A stretch of 64,000 bases of DNA from Sphingobium sp. MI1205 (GCF_001563285.1 NZ_CP005189.1:248001-312000); one strand, 5' to 3'. Counted from the first letter of the stretch, positions 38,076-47,187 are shown. The notes: a model not told the origin generated them from the sequence alone. Made by a program: numbers and translations.

Positions 38076-38614
38076 TGCACGCCCAGGGGACGCAACGGAT
38101 CGCTGCCGTCCCAGCTTGCCGCAGCCAGCCTCATCCCTTCAAACAGCTCACGCGGTCCCGGCATGTCGGATTCGGAAATCTCGCAGGTGACGGCGCCGGG
38201 AAGGCTCTCTGTATCGAAATAGGCGAAGCGCGTGCCGCCGATCGATCCTTCATGCACGACCGAAAGGCCGCTCGCGATCGCTTCGGCATGGATGCGGTCG
38301 TAGCCCGGCCGATCGGTGAAGCCGGAGATATGTTGCAGCCCCTCTCGCCCGCTGTCCAGAAATTCCCGATATATGCTGGGCGCGTCATTCTGCTGATGAA
38401 TGATCTCAATCTGCAGGTCGCCCGTGTAGCCGAAGGCGATCGACACGATCGGCGGCTCCGCCTGCTGTCCCCGGTAGCGGAAATCCTGCACCGGCATGTC
38501 ACGGAAAAACCAGAAGGGGCCGACGTCCTGAACCTGCGTCCAGTGGCGCAGCGTCGCGTCAAAATCCCGGACAACCAGGCCCAGTTGCCGTGTCGGACCA
38601 AAGATCCGGCTCAT
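38072..38614 (-). CDS. VOC (glyoxalase/methylmalonyl-CoA epimerase-like) protein
   Basis: A 180-residue vicinal-oxygen-chelate protein with two beta-alpha-beta-beta-beta repeats: QLGLVVRDFDATLRHW at the start, IQLEII-type strand LQIEIIHQQ, LQHISGF and a metal-region strand TRFAYFDTE. It ends SWDGSDPLRPLG, a tail shared with the VOC at 39364. GGAGG precedes the ATG. It is the first gene of a two-gene unit with the GMC oxidoreductase. The family includes epimerases, dioxygenases and isomerases. Confidence 0.85.
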   Translation of the reverse strand: MSRIFGPTRQLGLVVRDFDATLRHWTQVQDVGPFWFFRDMPVQDFRYRGQQAEPPIVSIAFGYTGDLQIEIIHQQNDAPSIYREFLDSGREGLQHISGFTDRPGYDRIHAEAIASGLSVVHEGSIGGTRFAYFDTESLPGAVTCEISESDMPGPRELFEGMRLAAASWDGSDPLRPLGVQ

Positions 38615-38812
38615 TCACATCCTCCACCCGATTGCGCGTATGGGCTGACGCTAACCGCATGGTCATGGCTGTCAATCCGGGGAGAGCATCGGCGGGGTGG
38701 CCGCATCCCAGGCATTTTGGGAGAATCCCGAGATACATCAAAACTCGGCCATGGCGTGCTGATCTGCCGCAACCTAGCCTGCCAGCCAAATCGTGACTTG
38801 GAGAGGTGGAAG

Positions 38813-39226
38813 ATGGCGACGGACGGACGCGCGATTGTGCAGCAGTTCCTGGACAAGCTGGGACACGAGAATGACGTCGACGGGCTGTTGGAACTGATCA
38901 CGCCGGACGTGGCCGTATATACACCTTTCTCGCCCGAGGGGCTGCCCACGCGTTTCAACGGCCGGGATGAGGTTGACGCGCGTTTTGGCGATGCCCGGCG
39001 CCCTATGCCTTACTTCACCTTCCTGGATGTCGAAATACTCGCCACCGAGGACCCTGATCGCTGGGTGGCGACGTGCAGGTCGGAAGGCAGGCAGGCGGAT
39101 GGGCGAAATTACGCCAACATCTATTGCTGGATCTTCCGGCTCCGGGACGGAAAGATCGCTGCGTGGACCGAATATTATGATCCGCAGAAGGTCATGCCTT
39201 TCCTGGACAGCATCACGACCGACTGA
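38813..39226 (+). CDS. SnoaL-like (NTF2 superfamily) protein
   Basis: A 137-residue protein with VQQFLDKLGHENDVDGLLEL, ITPDVAVYTPFSPEG, a NYANIYCWIFRLRDGKIAAW core and a WTEYYDPQKV end; this is the ketosteroid-isomerase/SnoaL pattern of carrier-free small enzymes. ATG 38813 follows GGAGAGGTGG. It is divergent from the VOC/GMC unit and leads the plus-strand run VOC-LLM-SnoaL-Mo enzyme. Confidence 0.85.
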   Translation: MATDGRAIVQQFLDKLGHENDVDGLLELITPDVAVYTPFSPEGLPTRFNGRDEVDARFGDARRPMPYFTFLDVEILATEDPDRWVATCRSEGRQADGRNYANIYCWIFRLRDGKIAAWTEYYDPQKVMPFLDSITTD

Positions 39227-39363
39227 TCGCGATGAACCGTGACGAGCATTCCGGTTTCAGCACCCCCCGTGGGGGGCGAGCTGCATCCGAAAGGACCAGG
39301 AGAGAAGATCGTGACGCACATATGCTCCGTGGATGAGGCTGTGACAAAGCCAGGTGCGGCAGG

Positions 39364-39936
39364 ATGAGCGTCATCCCGCCGCAGGCGAAAGCTGCTCCCG
39401 CCCTGCCGCTGATCCAGTCGGCATGGGTGGTCGCCAATCTGGAGCAGGCGATCGAGGGCTGGCTGGCAATGGGCGTGGGGCCTTTCTTCACCTTCCTTGT
39501 CGACCTGCCTGACGCGCTCTACCGCGGAAAGACGACACCGCTACGCTTCAGGGTGGCGCTGGCGCAGGCGGGCGAGGTCCAGATCGAACTGATCCAGCAG
39601 CTCAGCGCCGGCCCATCCGCCTATCGCGACGTCATCCCCGAGGGGACATCCGGCTTCCATCATGTTTGTCGCGCTTTGGGCGCTTATGACGAAATGCTGG
39701 AGCAGCTTCGTGCCTTGGGCGTGGAAGTCGCAACTGAAGCCATGGTCGGCGATGCCCGCTTCTGCTATATCGACACGCGCGCATATACGGGCTGCATGCT
39801 CGAACTGGTCGACGAAAGTGCCGTCGGCACTGCGCTCAATGCTCTGGTGCGGGACGGGGCGACGAACTGGGATGGCAGCGATCCCGTTCGGGAAGTGGAC
39901 TTCGCATCCCTGTTGGCAACGGCGGAGGCGGGATGA
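39364..39936 (+). CDS. VOC-family protein, paralogue of 38072
   Basis: A 190-residue VOC protein: SAWVVANLEQAIEGWLAMGV, VQIELIQQLSAG, FHHVCRA and an ARFCYIDTRAYTGCMLELVD strand. The C-terminal NWDGSDPVREV matches the SWDGSDPLRP of the divergent VOC, indicating duplication. Its stop overlaps the following LLM gene by ATGA, so they are translationally coupled. Function as an epimerase or isomerase is possible. Confidence 0.85.
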   Translation: MSVIPPQAKAAPALPLIQSAWVVANLEQAIEGWLAMGVGPFFTFLVDLPDALYRGKTTPLRFRVALAQAGEVQIELIQQLSAGPSAYRDVIPEGTSGFHHVCRALGAYDEMLEQLRALGVEVATEAMVGDARFCYIDTRAYTGCMLELVDESAVGTALNALVRDGATNWDGSDPVREVDFASLLATAEAG

Positions 39937-40832
39937 GCATGCGGATCGGCATCCAGACATTCTTCGACGGCCAGCAGCGTGAACCGCTCAACGATTATGT
40001 TGCAGGCGTGTCCCGTATCCTTGAAGAGCGCGGCTTCGGCGCCGTCTGGATGTCCGAACATGTCGTCACGTTCCGCGACTATGATCCCGCCTATCCTTAC
40101 CCTTATGCCGACGACGGCAGGCCGCCAGCCTTTCTGTCGGAATTCGGGATGCTCGATCCCATGTCCGCGCTCACCGCAATAGCCTGTCACAGCAGCACGC
40201 TACGGCTATGCACGGGCATCGCCATCCTGCCGCAGCGGAATCCGGTTTATTTCGCGAAGATGGGCACGGCCATCGACCTTTTGTCTGGCGGCCGCTTCGT
40301 CGCCGGCATCGGCCTTGGCTGGAGCGCCCAGGAATTCGCGGCGACCAACACGCCGTTCGCCCATCGCGGTGCACGGGCCGACGAATATGTGGAAGTCCTG
40401 AAATCGCTTTGGCGCAATGAAGAAAAAGCGTTTGAAGGCGAACATTACACTATGCCGGCCTGTATCCAGCTGCCCCTGCCCGCCCAGCACCCCCATCCAC
40501 CGCTTTATTTTGGCGGAGAAAGCCGCCCTGCCTTGCGCCGTGTGGCTCGGCATGGCCAGGGATGGGTCGGCTTCCGAACCCTGCCGGATGCGCTGGCGTC
40601 TCGGCTTGCGATCCTTCGCGAACTGCTGGATGAAGAGGGTCGCACGCTGAACGACATCGATATCGTCATCTCCCCCGGCGAACATGCCTGCGACGCCGAC
40701 ATGCTGGCGCGCTACGCGGAATTGGGCGCATCGGAAGTGGTTGTCATCTGCTTCGATCGCGATCTGGACGGTTTCACGCGTCAGGCCGACCATTTGGCGC
40801 GCACGCTGGTCGAACCGGCAGCGCGGTTATGA
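39933..40832 (+). CDS. LLM-class flavin-dependent oxidoreductase
   Basis: A 299-residue luciferase-like protein: RGFGAVWMSEHV, LRLCTGIAILPQRNPVYFAK, LSGGRFVAGIGLGWSAQEF and YFGGESRPALRRVARHGQGW are the standard strands and cofactor loop of the family often named F420-dependent (TIGR03619-like). Reduced FMN is a likelier cofactor in this host. It is coupled to the VOC gene and followed by a small protein and a molybdoenzyme, suggesting one catabolic unit. Confidence 0.9.
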   Translation: MSMRIGIQTFFDGQQREPLNDYVAGVSRILEERGFGAVWMSEHVVTFRDYDPAYPYPYADDGRPPAFLSEFGMLDPMSALTAIACHSSTLRLCTGIAILPQRNPVYFAKMGTAIDLLSGGRFVAGIGLGWSAQEFAATNTPFAHRGARADEYVEVLKSLWRNEEKAFEGEHYTMPACIQLPLPAQHPHPPLYFGGESRPALRRVARHGQGWVGFRTLPDALASRLAILRELLDEEGRTLNDIDIVISPGEHACDADMLARYAELGASEVVVICFDRDLDGFTRQADHLARTLVEPAARL

Positions 40833-40908
40833 TCGTCGCCCGCAACCATCGAGCTGCTCAACTGAGCATCGGCCGCTGCGGGACCTGCAGTGAACGGGGA
40901 AGAAGACA

Positions 40909-41418
40909 ATGTCCGACGAAAAGGCAAGCGAACGCGCGATAGAAGCCGCATACCGGGACTACATCGTCCGTTACCCTGCGGCACTTTGGAAATGGCTGCA
41001 AGACGGCCAGCCGATCGACTATGATGCGCTTGGCTTCTGGACATTTCCCATGCTGTTCATCGCCGGGACGGAAGGTGCTGGCGGGGAAGCAACCTATGCC
41101 GGTATCCAGACGCTGGCCGAATATGACGCGGGTGTCCGCGGAATATATCGCCGCTTTTACGATATGGGATGGCGGGGTAGAATCGAACTCGATCGAGGGG
41201 ACGCGAGTTTGATCGGGTCGGTCATGGGCATGATCGAGACGCGGGGCACTCGTTACCTTGATGACGGTTCGATTTTGAATCATTGGGATGCTGTCTACAT
41301 GTACCGGCTGGTCGACGGCGCCTGGAAGCAGTTTGCAGTGGCTGATGTCGAAAAAGGCCGACCCTCCGCAGATCAATGGCGAGCCTGGCTTGGTTCCTTG
41401 GCCCCCGCAGCCGGATGA
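40909..41418 (+). CDS. Small SnoaL-like protein, function unknown
   Basis: A 169-residue soluble protein with an N-terminal helix, a GFWTFPMLFIAG segment and a C-terminal half reading IYRRFYDMGWRGRIELDRGD and VYMYRLVDGAWKQFAVADVE. That C-terminal part resembles the last strands of NTF2-fold proteins. GGGGAAGAAG precedes the ATG. It lies 76 bp after the LLM gene and 143 bp before the molybdoenzyme. The assignment to SnoaL is tentative. Confidence 0.7.
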   Translation: MSDEKASERAIEAAYRDYIVRYPAALWKWLQDGQPIDYDALGFWTFPMLFIAGTEGAGGEATYAGIQTLAEYDAGVRGIYRRFYDMGWRGRIELDRGDASLIGSVMGMIETRGTRYLDDGSILNHWDAVYMYRLVDGAWKQFAVADVEKGRPSADQWRAWLGSLAPAAG

Positions 41419-41561
41419 CCGTGCTCGCCGGCGATGCACATGCCGGCCCAGTTAATATGGCGCTTTTGGCTACCGTCAAATGCCGGGCGACGTTAGATGG
41501 TTGAGGCAGAACTGCGCAGCCAGATCGTCAGGCGTCCAGCAGCGAGACAAGGGAGAAGGAT

Positions 41562-43772
41562 ATGACTTCGCGCGAAGTGCCGAGTTTTTGTCGTCTCTGC
41601 TCAGGAGGATGTGGCGTCAAAGTGACGATCGAGAATGATCGAGTCACCAGGGTGCGCGCCGATCCGGACCATCCCCTTTCGCACGGTTACGCCTGCTTCA
41701 AGGGCTTACAGGCCCCGGAGTCCCACTATGGCCCCGCCAGAGTGCTGCGGCCATTGGCACGGCAGGCAGATGGCCGCTTCAGCGAGATTGGCTCGGAAAT
41801 CGCGCTTGACGAAATCGGTGCCCGATTGAAGGCCATTGAAGAGAAATATGGGGCCGAAGCAATCGGCATGTATTGCGGCAATGGTTCGATGAGTGGCTAC
41901 ATCACCTTTGCCATGCAGCGCGCCTTCATGTCCGCGATCGGCTCTCGCCAGCGCTTCACCACCTTCACCATCGATCAATCTGCCAAATTCGTTTCGTTTG
42001 AGCGCCTAGGCGGATGGGCTGGCGGAACGGAACAGCTGGAAACGTCCGACGTGGTCATGATGTTCGGCGGCAATCCGCTGATCTCCCACGCGGCACTCGG
42101 CGTCTTGTGTGTCGATCCCGTGAAACGCCTGAAGCAGGCGAAGGCGCGGGGCATGAAGCTGATCGTGGTCGATCCTCGCCGCACGGAAACCGCAGTACAT
42201 GCGGAAGTCTTCCTTCAGCCATTCCCCGGCCAGGATGTGCCGATCGCTGCTGCTATGTTGCGGATGATCCTGGCGGAAGGCTGGCACGATGCCGATTTCT
42301 GCGCACGGTTCGTCGGCGCCGACCGGCTCGATGATCTGCGCCAGGCTGTGGAGCCGTACACGCCTGAGTTTGCAGAAAAGAGAGCGGGTCTGAACCCAGG
42401 CGACATCGCGCGGGCGACCAGATTGTTCGCGCTGGAAAGCGGACGCGGCGTGGCGATAGGGTCGACCGGTCCGAACTTCTCACCCTTTTCCAACCTCGCC
42501 CAACATCTGATCGATTGCCTGAACGTCGTGTGCGGGCGCTTTCCTCGTGCAGGCGACAAGGTGGTGGCCGTGGACGTGCTCGACCCACCCGCCGCCTATA
42601 TCGAGGAGGTTGTACCCGCACCGCGCAGCTGGGAGGCATTTCCCCCAAGCAGGATCCGCGGCGTAGGCATGATATACGGCGAAAGGCTCACAGGAACCCT
42701 CGCCGATGAAATACTCACGCCCGGAGAGGGTCAGATACGCGCGCTGATTGTAAGTGGCGGCAACCCAGCCAACTCCGTTCCAGACCAGGAACGCATCATA
42801 GAAGCGCTGAAGTCTCTTGAACTGCTGGTGGTGATCGACCCTTATCCCACCGTTACCAGTGAGCTGGCCGACTATATCCTGCCCACCACACTTATGTTTG
42901 AGCATGCGGACATGCCGCTCAGCGTTCCGGGCATGTCCTTTTGGCCGGTTGCCTTTTCCCAATATACGCCCGCCCTCGTTCCTCCTCCGCCCGGGTCCGA
43001 TGTGGTCGATGACTGGTACGCGCTTTGGGCGATTGCGCAGCGAATGGGCAAGCAGGTCCGTTTCGACGACGCCGTCGATCTTGACATGACGGTACGGCCG
43101 GATGCCGAAGATCTGATAGCCATTCGCGCGCGCCGGTCGGCAGTGCCGCTGGACGAAATCAAGGCACATCCTGGCGGCAAGATCTTCGATCTCGCCGATA
43201 TCCATGTTCAGCCCGCACGCGCCGAAGCGACGGGACGATTCGATGTCATGCCCGCCGACGTAGCGGATGAACTTCGCGCCGCGACCGCCTATTGCCCCAA
43301 TGGAGATTTCACCCACCTGATCGCCACGCGCCGGATGCGCGATCTTTACAACAGCAATGGGTATCATTTGCGGACCACACGCGCGCGCAATCCCTACAAT
43401 CCCGTCGCGCTTCATCCAGACGACATGACGTCACTCGGCCTCGCCGAAGGAGACGAGGTCGAAATCCAATCCGAAGTAGCCACCGTGCGCGCGGTCGCGA
43501 AATCCGATCCGACGTTGAAGCCCGGTGTTATCACGATCAGCCATGGCTGGGGCGGCGTACCGGGCCGCCAAGGTGATCCTCGTGCCGGTGGCACCAGCAT
43601 AAACCCGCTGATCAGCGATCATGAGCATGTCGAGATTGTCAATGCGATGCCGCGGATGAGCGCGATACCGGTCAATCTGAAAAGGGTGCAGAACGAAAAC
43701 TCGAAAACCGAAGAACGATGGTTCGAGCCAGCTGCGCCGACTGTTGGTAGAATGGCTGACACAGGACCCTGA
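41562..43772 (+). CDS. Molybdopterin-dependent oxidoreductase (DMSO reductase family)
   Basis: A 736-residue cytoplasmic enzyme: [4Fe-4S] ligands Cys10, Cys13, Cys17 and Cys45 (CRLCSGGC..GYACFKG), cofactor segments VVMMFGGNPL, IVVDPRRTETA and ALIVSGGNPAN, and a C-terminal dinucleotide-binding domain with HPDDMTSLGLAEGDEV and TISHGWGGVP. No Tat signal is present. Similar in length and motif order to the enzyme at 33801, it marks the far side of the GMC/VOC/LLM block. A good GGGAGAAGG box precedes the ATG. The substrate is unknown. Confidence 0.92.
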   Translation: MTSREVPSFCRLCSGGCGVKVTIENDRVTRVRADPDHPLSHGYACFKGLQAPESHYGPARVLRPLARQADGRFSEIGSEIALDEIGARLKAIEEKYGAEAIGMYCGNGSMSGYITFAMQRAFMSAIGSRQRFTTFTIDQSAKFVSFERLGGWAGGTEQLETSDVVMMFGGNPLISHAALGVLCVDPVKRLKQAKARGMKLIVVDPRRTETAVHAEVFLQPFPGQDVPIAAAMLRMILAEGWHDADFCARFVGADRLDDLRQAVEPYTPEFAEKRAGLNPGDIARATRLFALESGRGVAIGSTGPNFSPFSNLAQHLIDCLNVVCGRFPRAGDKVVAVDVLDPPAAYIEEVVPAPRSWEAFPPSRIRGVGMIYGERLTGTLADEILTPGEGQIRALIVSGGNPANSVPDQERIIEALKSLELLVVIDPYPTVTSELADYILPTTLMFEHADMPLSVPGMSFWPVAFSQYTPALVPPPPGSDVVDDWYALWAIAQRMGKQVRFDDAVDLDMTVRPDAEDLIAIRARRSAVPLDEIKAHPGGKIFDLADIHVQPARAEATGRFDVMPADVADELRAATAYCPNGDFTHLIATRRMRDLYNSNGYHLRTTRARNPYNPVALHPDDMTSLGLAEGDEVEIQSEVATVRAVAKSDPTLKPGVITISHGWGGVPGRQGDPRAGGTSINPLISDHEHVEIVNAMPRMSAIPVNLKRVQNENSKTEERWFEPAAPTVGRMADTGP

Positions 43773-43852
43773 CCGCGCGCGGCCAAGGCGCCCGGCCGAT
43801 CGCGCCCAGCAGCGCATGGCTTGGATCGCCTAGCGGATGACGCAATTGGACG

Positions 43853-44827
43853 TCAGAAGCGCTCGCCCACCAGCTCCTCGCTCTTCGCCCACAGCGCCTT
43901 TGCACGTTCGGGATCGAGCGCATAGGATTGGACGCCGCCGGGATCCTGCTGCGGATGGACGGCACCGGCCACGTGACAATCCTCGCAATAGCGGCCAGCG
44001 ACCTCCTCGGCCGGGGCGACGATACCCGCCCATACGGATGTTGCGGCGCCTTGTTCGACAGTCTTGAGCGACAGCGGCCGGGTTCCTTCGGGGAACGTCG
44101 CCAGCAGGGCGGCAATCAGCCGATCGCGCAGAACGTCGTCGGTGTAGCGGCCGAGTTCGGTTTGGATGCCACCGGGATGCAGCGAGGTTGCCCGCACGCC
44201 GCGGTCCCGGTGCCTGCGGTCAAATTCGACAGCGAAGAGCGCATTCGCTGTCTTCGACTGGCCATAGGCGATGATAGGGTCATAAGCTGTGCTCTCGAAA
44301 TTCGGATCGTCGAGGTCGATGTCAGCCACGCGATGCGCGATGGAGGACAGGCTGACCACTCGCCCTCCCCGACGCAGCAATGGTGCGAGCCGGTTGACCA
44401 GCAGGAAATGGCCCAGATGATTGGTGCCGAACTGCGTTTCGAAGCCGTCTGTCGTCCGGCCCTCAGGGCACATCATCACCCCGGCATTGGCAATGATCAG
44501 ATCGAAAGGCTTTCCCGCGGCAAGCTGCGCGTCGGCGCAGGCGCGAACGCTGGCCATTGAAGCAAGGTCGAGTTCGACCAATTCACACGACCCGGCTTTA
44601 GCCGCGGACTGCCGGACGATCTCGGTCGCGTGCCTGGCCTTTGCCAAATCGCGTGCGGCGCCCACGACCTCGGCGCCTCGCGCTACCAAAACCCGTGCAG
44701 TTTCGACCCCAAGACCGGAGGACACGCCAGTCACAAAAATTCTCATGCCGGACAGATCGCGTCCGTCTAAGACATCGTCCGTAGTTGAATGGGCCCCGTA
44801 AGTGGTAGCGCTCGCTGCGTCAGTCAT
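43853..44827 (-). CDS. SDR-family oxidoreductase (retinol dehydrogenase/WWOX-like)
   Basis: A 324-residue SDR of the longer retinol-dehydrogenase-like type: TGVSSGLG near residue 33-40, NAGVM, NHLGHFLL, catalytic SLSSIAH and YGQSK, and a C-terminal AATSVWAGI segment. ATG 44825-44827 has GGAAGG 7 bp upstream; the longer frame to 45019 crosses a palindromic operator-like site and is rejected. It is convergent with the molybdoenzyme. NADP(H) preference is likely (GAARD). Confidence 0.9.
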   Translation of the reverse strand: MTDAASATTYGAHSTTDDVLDGRDLSGMRIFVTGVSSGLGVETARVLVARGAEVVGAARDLAKARHATEIVRQSAAKAGSCELVELDLASMASVRACADAQLAAGKPFDLIIANAGVMMCPEGRTTDGFETQFGTNHLGHFLLVNRLAPLLRRGGRVVSLSSIAHRVADIDLDDPNFESTAYDPIIAYGQSKTANALFAVEFDRRHRDRGVRATSLHPGGIQTELGRYTDDVLRDRLIAALLATFPEGTRPLSLKTVEQGAATSVWAGIVAPAEEVAGRYCEDCHVAGAVHPQQDPGGVQSYALDPERAKALWAKSEELVGERF

Positions 44828-45376
44828 CGTCTGCCTTCCATCGCTTTTGGTCGGCATGGGAAGGGAGAGGGCGGGCAAAGTCAAGCCAAACGCATCGAGA
44901 AGCGGAAAAGCCGCACTTTCTCTCCCTCCAAATGAAGGCAGGCATCGCAGAAATTTGCAGCGACGCAACAACCAAGTTGCGTTCCCGCGTAGCATGTTAC
45001 TGGAAACGACAGTTTCCAAGACATGCTACTCGCGTGGAAGATTCCATTCAGTATTGACGAAGAATAAGCGCGCGGTCCGGTGGATGGATCTTGAGGCCGC
45101 GGAACCGAAAGGCGAGCCGCTCAATCGGCCGCACGCCGAAAAAGATACAGGTCAGCAAGTAGCAAGGGGATGATGAATCAGTGCATCGCAAAGAGGTGGT
45201 AGCATTCCTCTCTTAGATGTCTCTTGCGCAGGATTGCCCGATCAAAGACCGCGTATCATATAGAGCCTCACGACTTTCACCTCGGCGGGCTTCACTCGCC
45301 CAACGCTGCGCCCGTCGCGTTCAAATGGAGGCGTCCGCTCCCGGACAGGCGCGACCGCCTCGCCACGAGCCTATGC
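44828..45376. other. 549-bp intergenic region upstream of an SDR
   Basis: Apart from the nested palindrome at 44990-45028, nothing was recognised. Short plus-strand frames across 45200-45400 have no start signals and run antisense into the VOC gene. Confidence 0.4.
44990..45028. promoter_or_regulatory. Nested palindrome, candidate repressor operator
   Basis: TGGAAAC-GACA-GTTTCCA is a perfect 7-4-7 palindrome at 45001-45018. It is framed by a second inverted repeat TAGCATGT (44990-44997) and ACATGCTA (45021-45028). It lies 163-201 bp before the SDR start at 44827. The architecture fits a dimeric TetR-type or similar regulator. Confidence 0.5.
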
Positions 45377-45868
45377 TCACTCCGACCTCGTCAGCCCCGA
45401 TCGGCTGGCATGAAAGGGATGCGCCTTTTTCAGCACTTCCTGAATCTCGATGACATTTCCGTCGGGATCACGCCCATAAGTCGCCCCGATGCCCTGTTCA
45501 TGATCGAACACAGGCGGACTGTTGAACCGAACTCCAAGCGCGGAAAGGCGCTGATACTCTGCCTCGACATCCTCGACATCGAGACAGAAATGCGTGTAGC
45601 CATGATCGCACACAGGCCGCTCCGGATCGCCGGGACGGGCCTCTGGCGTGAGATACTGGAACAATTCCAGATAGACATTCCCCGCGCGCAGCATCACCGA
45701 ACGCGCGGAGGAATCGCGCAGGCCGACAATTTGGTCGATCACCGGGTTGCCGCGCTTCCAGCCGCCGTCCCAATCGACTTTCTCAAAGCCCAGCGCGTCG
45801 CCATAGAAGGCGACCATCCGATCAAGATCGGGCGTTGATACGGCGATATGATGAATGCCCTTGATCAT
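45377..45868 (-). CDS. VOC-family protein (glyoxalase-like)
   Basis: A 163-residue VOC protein. It begins GIHHIAVSTPDLDRMVAFYG with the metal-ligand His of the first module, then YLELFQYL, YTHFCLDVEDVEAEYQRL and GRDPDGNVIEIQEV, whose Glu is the usual last metal ligand. All four ligand positions look occupied. Such proteins act as lyases, epimerases or extradiol-type dioxygenases. It is not a close paralogue of the 38072/39364 pair. Inverted repeats lie 100-170 bp upstream. Confidence 0.88.
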   Translation of the reverse strand: MIKGIHHIAVSTPDLDRMVAFYGDALGFEKVDWDGGWKRGNPVIDQIVGLRDSSARSVMLRAGNVYLELFQYLTPEARPGDPERPVCDHGYTHFCLDVEDVEAEYQRLSALGVRFNSPPVFDHEQGIGATYGRDPDGNVIEIQEVLKKAHPFHASRSGLTRSE

Positions 45869-45969
45869 GTCCTGACAGTCCTTCGAGGTCAGCGCTTTTC
45901 CGAGAAGCGCGTAGGCTATGAAAATGCAGTTTCAGATAAGCAACTGGCGATGAATCGATGAATCCAGCC

Positions 45970-46040
45970 AAATGAGGCCGGCGGTCGACCATTGCACATT
46001 TTGCAGCAGGGATAGGACGATGGAACAACGGGCCTCATTT
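45970..46040. promoter_or_regulatory. AAATGAGGCC inverted repeats upstream of the VOC gene
   Basis: AAATGAGGCC (45970-45979) and its exact complement GGCCTCATTT (46031-46040) flank a GCACATTTTGC element. The 9-mer AAATGAGGC recurs at 49871-49879, 84 bp before the flavoprotein start. A regulatory role is suggested by placement only. Confidence 0.35.
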
Positions 46041-46083
46041 TGCCGGTCAGACTATCCTGGTGGCCCGTCCTCCAAGCAGCAGG

Positions 46084-46446
46084 TCAAGCGACTGCCGGAA
46101 CAGTATCCACCTCTTCGACGACCATCATACCGCAGCGATCCCGATCAAGGAACATCGCCTCGTCCGCCGCGACCGCTGCAGTGGCCGGCGTGCCCAGCCG
46201 CGCCAGCATCGCATCGAAGCCTGTCCTGTCAGCAAACCAGATGTCCGACACGGCGTCCCATTGCGGCATGCCGATCTGCGGCGGAAACATCATCCCTTCG
46301 GGCGCCACATAGTTGCGCTGGTGCCGAATGATTTCAGGGAAAGTCGCCAGTGCCAGCGGCACGTGTCGCTCCTCATAATGGGCACGAAAAGCGGCCGGAC
46401 TCATGCCGGGTTTGCGCGTGAGGAAAGCCTTGATCTTGAACGCCAT
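46084..46446 (-). CDS. EthD-domain protein
   Basis: A 120-residue ferredoxin-like-fold protein with the EthD pattern: KIKAFLTRKPGMSPAAFRAH, YEERHVPLAL, and an AVSDIWFADRTGFDAML half. EthD proteins accompany P450 or oxygenase systems, with functions seldom defined. It is the second gene after the TetR regulator, 3 bp beyond its stop, so the two are co-transcribed. Confidence 0.85.
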   Translation of the reverse strand: MAFKIKAFLTRKPGMSPAAFRAHYEERHVPLALATFPEIIRHQRNYVAPEGMMFPPQIGMPQWDAVSDIWFADRTGFDAMLARLGTPATAAVAADEAMFLDRDRCGMMVVEEVDTVPAVA

Positions 46447-46449
46447 ATT

Positions 46450-47187
46450 TCACTCTCCGATCGGCGTGTTGATTGCGCGGGGGTCGAAGGCATTCAGCCA
46501 GACCTCCATGTCGGCGGCATGCTGACCGGTGACCACCGGCATCAGCATCAATCCGATGCTGTTGACGAGTTCACGGCGCAGGTCGAATAGATCACCAAAA
46601 CCAGTCAGCCCGTCCAGCACCGTGATACTTTGCAGACCTGCGATCCGAGAGGACAGCGCCTGATGATCGCATGGCCGCAGCTTGCCTTCGGCCGCCATGA
46701 CGCGAAACCCCTCCCGCAGCAGCAGCGCGCCCCGCTTGTGGATATGCTCGAACAGCGGGCGGTCGGGCGGGAAGTAGGTGAGCGTCGCATTACGCGTATA
46801 TTGCGGGTGCAACGCGGCGCCTTCCCAATAAAGATCGCAAAGGCCGATGATGGGATTGGGATACCCCTTTCTGGAAAAGGCCAGCTTGCCATGAGCGCCG
46901 ATATGTTCGACCACAGCCTCGGCTAACAGCGTCGTGCGGTTTCCCACCAGATTATAGACGGTCTGAATCGACACGTTACTGCTTTGCGCCACCTCTTTCA
47001 GGGAAACGCCGGCATAGCCGTCCTGCGCAAGCAAGCGGCGCACGTTACAGAGTATTTCGGCTCGCCGCAGCCTCTGATTGGCACAGGCCATCTGCTTGCG
47101 CGCGAGCGGCACCGCGTGAAAAGGATCGGGAAAGTCTTCCCTGTGAAACGCGAGCGACTTTGGAACGATGGCCGTATAATATCCCAT
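46450..47187 (-). CDS. TetR-family transcriptional regulator
   Basis: A 245-residue regulator with a 35-residue N-terminal extension before the helix-turn-helix VAQSSNVSIQTVYNLVGNR (about 65-83). A long helical effector domain follows. TTTGGAGAGG precedes the ATG. It is in one unit with the EthD gene. Its own operator may lie in 47188-47250, where AT-rich sequence is seen. Effector unknown. Confidence 0.88.
   Translation of the reverse strand: MGYYTAIVPKSLAFHREDFPDPFHAVPLARKQMACANQRLRRAEILCNVRRLLAQDGYAGVSLKEVAQSSNVSIQTVYNLVGNRTTLLAEAVVEHIGAHGKLAFSRKGYPNPIIGLCDLYWEGAALHPQYTRNATLTYFPPDRPLFEHIHKRGALLLREGFRVMAAEGKLRPCDHQALSSRIAGLQSITVLDGLTGFGDLFDLRRELVNSIGLMLMPVVTGQHAADMEVWLNAFDPRAINTPIGE

Noticed and set aside
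36354..38222. A 622-codon open frame antisense to the GMC oxidoreductase
   Set aside because: Same reason: the minus strand has all GMC signatures, while the plus-strand translation is low-complexity and Arg/His-rich.
41459..41470. GGCGCTTTTGGC as another AraC-motif copy before the molybdoenzyme
   Set aside because: It is one base shorter than the motif and has mismatches in a conserved arm; likely chance.
45224..45838. A 204-codon plus-strand frame over the VOC gene
   Set aside because: It is antisense to a clear VOC protein and has no ribosome-binding site.
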